NCBI GenBank assembly: GCA_964538085.1
Contig: CAZIDF010000009.1
Location: 69,093-133,092, forward strand
Reading direction: 5' to 3'
DNA: 64,000 nucleotides
Source: G020348385 sp964538085
Lineage (GTDB): Bacteria > Acidobacteriota > Aminicenantia > Aminicenantales > Aminicenantaceae
The translations under genes were made by a program, and so were the position numbers. Each line of letters starts with the position of its first letter. The stretch's first letter is position 1. Shown here in pieces: positions 60,497-64,000 of the stretch. Below the pieces are notes generated by a model. That model searched no databases, was not told the DNA's origin, and was given only the letters and a program-made list of their open reading frames with translations.

Positions 60497-62707
60497 ATGC
60501 CTTCAGCAAAACAGAAATCAGGTCGACTTATCATTGTATCTAATCGACTTCCTGTGACCATCACAAAAAGAAAGGGAAAGATTACAATTCAGCCAAGCCT
60601 GGGTGGACTTGCAACCGCCCTGAGGGCTCTTCAGACTGAGAAAGAAGTCGTATTCTTTGGATGGCCAGGTTACATTCCTGAAAGTCGTAATGAGCAAAAA
60701 TTTATCGATTCAACCTTGAGAGAGAAGCATAGCTGCTTGCCCATATTTTTGACTCGCAGGGAGATCGATAAATACTACTATGGTTTTGCTAATCGAACCC
60801 TCTGGCCGCTCTTCCACTATTTTGCTTCCTATTGCACCTTTGAAAAGTCGGAATGGGAGGCATATCAAAACGTTAATCAGAAGTTCTTTAAGGAGATTAT
60901 TCAGGATTCTACTGAAAAAGATACATTTTGGGTACACGATTATCATTTGATGCTGTTGCCGCATTTGTTGCGATCCTATTTCCCCAAAACCGACATCGGT
61001 TTCTTTCTACACATTCCCTTTCCCTCTTCAGAGATTTTTCGCATACTCCCGTGGCGCAATGAGGTGCTGGAAGGGATGCTGGGAGCTGATCTTGTCGGTT
61101 TTCATACCTACGAATACGCTCGGCACTTCTTGAGCAGTGCACTGCGACTTCTGGGGCACGAAAATGAATTCGGGGCTATCTCTATCGAAGACCGCCTCGT
61201 CATGGTGGATAATTATCCTATGGGGGTTGATGCTCAAAACATCATGACCTTGCTCCAACAGGAATCAACAAGAAGTGATATCAAGAAATTTCAGAAGACG
61301 GTGGGAAAGAAAGATCAAAAGGTCATTCTTTCTGTAGATCGCCTGGACTATTCCAAAGGGATCCCTCATCGACTACAAGCCTTTGAAAATTTTCTTTCTC
61401 GGTATCCAGAGTGGCGTGAGAAGCTGGTATACATCATGCTATGTGTTCCCTCCAGGACTAAAGTCAGGGATTATGCACTCCTTAAACAGGAAGTGGAAAG
61501 TTTGGTGGGCAAAATCAACGGCCGCTTCGGAAATCCCGACTGGATGCCGATATATTACCTATATCGCTCCTTTCCTTTTAAACAGCTTCTACCACTTTAT
61601 GCCATCACTGATATTGCTTTGGTCACCCCGGTACGGGATGGTATGAATTTAGTGGCAAAGGAATATGTGGCAGCCAGGACGGATGATTCAGGAGTTCTGA
61701 TACTGAGCGGCACAGCTGGAGCCGAGGCTGAGCTGGGCGAAGCCTTGGTTGTGAATGTCTATAGCAAAGAAGACATTGTTGATGCTATTGTGCAGGCCTT
61801 GGAGATGTCGGAGGAGGAACAAACTCGACGGATGCGGACTATGCGGCAACGCATCATAGATTATGATATTCATCACTGGACCCGAAATTTTATTTCCGGG
61901 ATTGAAGATATGAAAAACCGAAAATCCCAAAGGGAACACCGGAAATTGAGCGATAAGTGGAAGAAAAAGCTTCTTTCCGATTACTACTCGGGAAAAAAAC
62001 GTCTGCTACTGTTTGATTATGATGGAACCTTGATCTCGTTTGCCAAGAAGCCTGAAGATGCAAAACCCGATGTTGAGCTAGAAAGATTACTGCTGCTTCT
62101 GGCTAAAAAACGCAAGAATCATCTGGCGATTGTCAGCGGACGCGACCGTTTAACTATGGAACAATGGTTGGGAGATATCCCCTGCACTTTGGTTGCAGAG
62201 CATGGCGCTTGGATCCGGGTGGACGCGCGTTCGAGTTGGAAAGCCCAAAAGACCGTTTCAACGGAGTGGAAATCCCAAGTGATGCCCATCCTGAAAACAT
62301 ACGAGGCCCGAGTACCAGGGTCATTTGTTGAGGAAAAGGAATTCGGGCTGGCCTGGCATTATCGCCAATCCAGTCCTGAACTAGGGGAAATTCGCTCCTG
62401 CGAATTATTCGACAATCTCAACGAGTTTTTAGCCAACACTGATCTTCAGCTCATGCATGGAAAAAAGGTTATCGAAGTCCGAATGGGTGGAATTAATAAG
62501 GGCCAAGCAGCTCAAAATCTGTTGATGAGGGATACTTATGATTTTGTGCTAGCTATCGGGGATGATTGGACTGATGAAGATCTTTTCAAGGCCCTTCCTG
62601 AAGGTGCTTATTCCATCAAGATCGGTTATGGCACAACTAAGGCCCGCTTCTTTCTTGATTCTCCCCAGAGTTGCCGAAGTTTCCTGCATGACCTCGCCAA
62701 GAGATGA
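60497..62707 (+). CDS. otsAB: Fused trehalose-6-phosphate synthase / phosphatase (OtsA-OtsB)
   Basis: A 736-aa two-domain enzyme. Residues ~10-475 are a GT20 synthase (IIVSNRLPVTITKRKG, HDYHLMLLPHLLR, FLHIPFPSSEIFR, VLSVDRLDYSKGIPHRLQAF). From ~500 comes a HAD phosphatase with Asp507-Tyr-Asp509-Gly-Thr, IVSGRDR, and AIGDDWTDEDLF. One chain thus makes trehalose-6-phosphate and removes the phosphate. Such fusions occur in several bacterial phyla and eukaryotes. It ends 24 bp before the right attachment repeat. Confidence 0.95.
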   Translation: MPSAKQKSGRLIIVSNRLPVTITKRKGKITIQPSLGGLATALRALQTEKEVVFFGWPGYIPESRNEQKFIDSTLREKHSCLPIFLTRREIDKYYYGFANRTLWPLFHYFASYCTFEKSEWEAYQNVNQKFFKEIIQDSTEKDTFWVHDYHLMLLPHLLRSYFPKTDIGFFLHIPFPSSEIFRILPWRNEVLEGMLGADLVGFHTYEYARHFLSSALRLLGHENEFGAISIEDRLVMVDNYPMGVDAQNIMTLLQQESTRSDIKKFQKTVGKKDQKVILSVDRLDYSKGIPHRLQAFENFLSRYPEWREKLVYIMLCVPSRTKVRDYALLKQEVESLVGKINGRFGNPDWMPIYYLYRSFPFKQLLPLYAITDIALVTPVRDGMNLVAKEYVAARTDDSGVLILSGTAGAEAELGEALVVNVYSKEDIVDAIVQALEMSEEEQTRRMRTMRQRIIDYDIHHWTRNFISGIEDMKNRKSQREHRKLSDKWKKKLLSDYYSGKKRLLLFDYDGTLISFAKKPEDAKPDVELERLLLLLAKKRKNHLAIVSGRDRLTMEQWLGDIPCTLVAEHGAWIRVDARSSWKAQKTVSTEWKSQVMPILKTYEARVPGSFVEEKEFGLAWHYRQSSPELGEIRSCELFDNLNEFLANTDLQLMHGKKVIEVRMGGINKGQAAQNLLMRDTYDFVLAIGDDWTDEDLFKALPEGAYSIKIGYGTTKARFFLDSPQSCRSFLHDLAKR

Positions 62708-62731
62708 TAATGACCACATCTCTGTCCCTCC

Positions 62732-62771
62732 AACCCGGAGGTCGCTGGTTCAAATCCAGCCCCCGCTACCA
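62732..62771 (+). repeat. attR: duplicated 3' end of tRNA-fMet
   Basis: Forty bases identical to the last 40 of the tRNA-fMet gene (anticodon-stem 3' arm, variable loop, T arm, acceptor 3' strand, CCA). The 5' half of a tRNA is absent, so this is not a gene but the distal attachment repeat of the island. Confidence 0.9.
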
Positions 62772-63041
62772 TCTTATTTCCCAGACATTCCCCAGAAAAA
62801 ATCCTAACTTTCTCTCTCTCTCCGTTTTAGCAAACTTATGCAATTTTAGGCTGCTTTTAGCAATTTTTGTGACATCTGATGACGAATCGGTGACATGGGA
62901 ATAGGTCTAGCTTACCATGCCAAAGCAGAAAATCTGTTATTTGTGGAAAGTGAAAGTTGCTAAGCACTCCTAAGTGATACCTGTATAAAATTGAGGACAG
63001 AAATCTCATCAATATTGTTGAGATAACCTCTTACCTTTATT
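62772..63041. other. Spacer after attR, no supported gene
   Basis: About 270 bp of A/T-rich sequence with a CT-repeat (near 62811-62823) and two TTAGCAA-type repeats (62828 and 62854). No open frame with a ribosome-binding site. It may be the backbone of the second, tandem element. Confidence 0.4.
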
Positions 63042-63057
63042 TGGCATGGTCTTTGCA
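63042..63057 (+). promoter_or_regulatory. Sigma-54 (RpoN) type promoter
   Basis: The 16-base stretch TGGCATGGTCTTTGCA matches the consensus TGGCACG-N4-TTGCW at every fixed position but one, with the -24 GG and -12 GC at the right distance. It lies 132 nt before the lipoprotein start. An NtrC-type activator is encoded at 45182, but a link is unproven. Confidence 0.62.
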
Positions 63058-63189
63058 TTATAATAAAAACATGGTGAAGCTAGCAGTTGTCACTCCAATT
63101 AATGTATAAAGTCAGGGAAAAAACTCCCATTGGGAAAGGGATTTGAATTATCACTGAAAAATAAAATCTTTTTATGAGAGGAAGAATCG

Positions 63190-63567
63190 GTGAGAACAAA
63201 AATCTATGTCTTGGGACTAGCTTGTATTCTGCTGATTTCCTGCGGCAAAAAAGGTGGAGCACCGACTGGGCCTGCGGATTTTGCATCATATAAGCCGAAC
63301 ATTGAATATTTCACGGCAAATCCTTCAACGGTCAAGCTGGGAGAGAAGTCCACACTTTCCTGGGAAGTCCATGACTGCACTAGCGTTGAAATCGATGGGG
63401 GAATCGGGTCGGTCAACCCCACTGGCTCAATAGAAGTAAGCCCATTAGAAACCACGAACTATACGCTAACGGCAACAAATACCGGATACGAGCAAACATC
63501 TCAAATCTGGGAAATCGTAATGAAGGCCACATCCACCAAAGTATGCACCATCACGGTTGAGAAATGA
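63190..63567 (+). CDS. Lipoprotein with an Ig-like domain
   Basis: A 125-aa protein starting at GTG after a GAGGAAG. The signal ILLIS before Cys18 is a clear lipobox, followed by a Gly/Lys-rich linker. Residues ~36-100 form an Ig-like sandwich with the common bacterial pattern FTANPSTVKLGEKSTLSWEV and SPLETTNYTLTATN. Such domains are found on surface adhesins and enzymes. It lies between two tRNA 3' remnants. Function unknown. Confidence 0.78.
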   Translation: MRTKIYVLGLACILLISCGKKGGAPTGPADFASYKPNIEYFTANPSTVKLGEKSTLSWEVHDCTSVEIDGGIGSVNPTGSIEVSPLETTNYTLTATNTGYEQTSQIWEIVMKATSTKVCTITVEK

Positions 63568-63623
63568 CTCCCGGTCGCCACATCCTAAATATCAATCGAG
63601 ATACATTGAAGGGGGGCAGGTCA

Positions 63624-63648
63624 GTTCAAATCCAGCCCCCCGCTACCA
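63624..63648 (+). repeat. Third, partial tRNA-fMet 3' end
   Basis: Twenty-five bases covering GTTCAAATCCAGC through CCGCTACCA match the tRNA-fMet T arm and acceptor end, with one extra C. Upstream it diverges after AGGTC. It resembles a decayed attachment repeat and would bound a second ~0.9-kb element carrying the lipoprotein. Confidence 0.7.
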
Positions 63649-63924
63649 AATCCAGCACGCTTCGACTCAATTTTCACCTGCTGATGCTGCAAAATAGGCA
63701 TATCCCGCTGGTAATGCTGCGATCATCAGGATGAGAAAGGAAGAAAGCTACTCAAAAGAGCCAGTTCGACCGAGATTGGATAGACTTCTCCTCCAGCTTT
63801 GAGTTAAGCCACTCTCTTCTAATTGACAGCATTATTTATGGTTTGATATGTTTCCTGTAAATGTGAGGAGCTGAGTTCTCCACTGATATAGTACAAAGAT
63901 ATTATCGAAAAGGAGGCTATTTCT
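63649..63924. other. Spacer before threonine dehydratase, no supported gene
   Basis: About 275 bp without a coding frame. TTGACA at 63823-63828, with a weak TATGTT 18 nt further on, could be the promoter of the following gene. Confidence 0.4.
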
Positions 63925-64000
63925 ATGATCGTCCCGACACATCAAGATATATTGGACGCAGCGAGGAGGATAAAAGGCAAGATCCTCAGGACACCGTTCA
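63925..64000 (+). CDS. Threonine/serine dehydratase, N-terminal part (cut by window edge)
   Basis: An ATG at 63925, 8 nt after AAAAGGAGG, opens a frame to the window edge. The 25 residues (MIVPTHQDILDAARRIKGKI, then LRTPF) match the N-terminus of PLP-dependent threonine dehydratases: helix, then RTP motif. The cofactor lysine lies outside the window. It is a different gene from the dehydratase at 15938. Confidence 0.75.
   Translation, partial: MIVPTHQDILDAARRIKGKILRTPF

Noticed and set aside
62732..62771. A second tRNA-fMet gene
   Set aside because: Only the last 40 nt are present; no D arm, no 5' acceptor strand, no promoter. It is an attachment repeat.
63041..63064. A sigma-70 promoter (TTGGCA and TATAAT)
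   Set aside because: The spacer is only 12 nt; the sigma-54 match at the same place is far better.

Overview
The window looks like chromosomal DNA of an uncultivated, diderm, fermentative anaerobe of moderate G+C. The best guess is Candidatus Aminicenantota (OP8) or a close relative. This placement is inference, resting on several secreted or lipid-anchored six-bladed propeller proteins, a four-subunit pyruvate:ferredoxin oxidoreductase, a glycyl-radical hydroxyproline dehydratase, HflKC, and outer-membrane and lipoprotein genes. No 16S rRNA is present, so the assignment cannot be settled here.

Layout. 1-148: start of a lipoprotein gene running off the left edge. 149-428: palindromic repeat DNA. 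456-6103: an operon under a near-perfect promoter and operator, encoding a YtrA-type GntR regulator, an ABC ATPase, an ABC-2 permease fused to a TolB-like propeller, and two exported propeller proteins. 6246-14613: a secreted WD40 protein, two tandem RND permeases and a small membrane protein. 14723-22287: amino-acid enzymes of PLP fold type II (D-cysteine desulfhydrase-like, threonine dehydratase, threonine synthase, a large cysteine-synthase-like lyase) interleaved with hflKC, tadA and tRNA-Ser(CGA). 22452-26513: a membrane protein, MobB, then pyrB-pyrI-hom. 26580-29984: tRNA-Ser(GGA), ornithine aminotransferase, a Trp-rich DUF6600 protein and an EamA transporter. 30173-32516: the classical dnaX-ybaB-recR operon. 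32603-35608: porGDAB. 35732-41306: an FCD-type GntR regulator, a glycyl-radical activase, trans-4-hydroxy-L-proline dehydratase (HypD) and aminopeptidase P, which together look like a route for using collagen-type peptides. 41290-44998: an active/inactive M16 peptidase pair plus a K+ channel. 45182-46909: an NtrC-type regulator whose last codons lie inside rnpB (RNase P RNA). 46996-49176: an SDR/DUF2867 protein and an outer-membrane barrel. 49288-55015: nuoJKLMN, the membrane arm of complex I.

The most notable region is 55187-63648. A complete initiator tRNA-fMet gene is followed by a tyrosine integrase that has lost its middle. Next come a UspA protein, an unknown 144-aa protein, a complete RpoD-type sigma factor, ribosomal protein S21, a TreT-like trehalose synthase and a fused OtsA-OtsB protein. 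The segment closes with an exact 40-nt copy of the tRNA 3' end. This is the structure of an integrated island. A third, shorter tRNA 3' copy at 63624-63648 suggests a second element in tandem, carrying an Ig-like lipoprotein behind a sigma-54-type promoter. The island carries its own transcription-initiation factor, its own translation-initiation ribosomal protein and two trehalose routes, so it reads as a portable stress-response module whose integrase is now dead.

Beyond the island, the window brings together threonine synthesis (hom, thrC) and breakdown (two dehydratases, one cut by the right edge), aspartate-derived pyrimidine synthesis (pyrBI), and proline/ornithine metabolism (hypD, rocD). 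All annotation is from reading the sequence; no database search was run.
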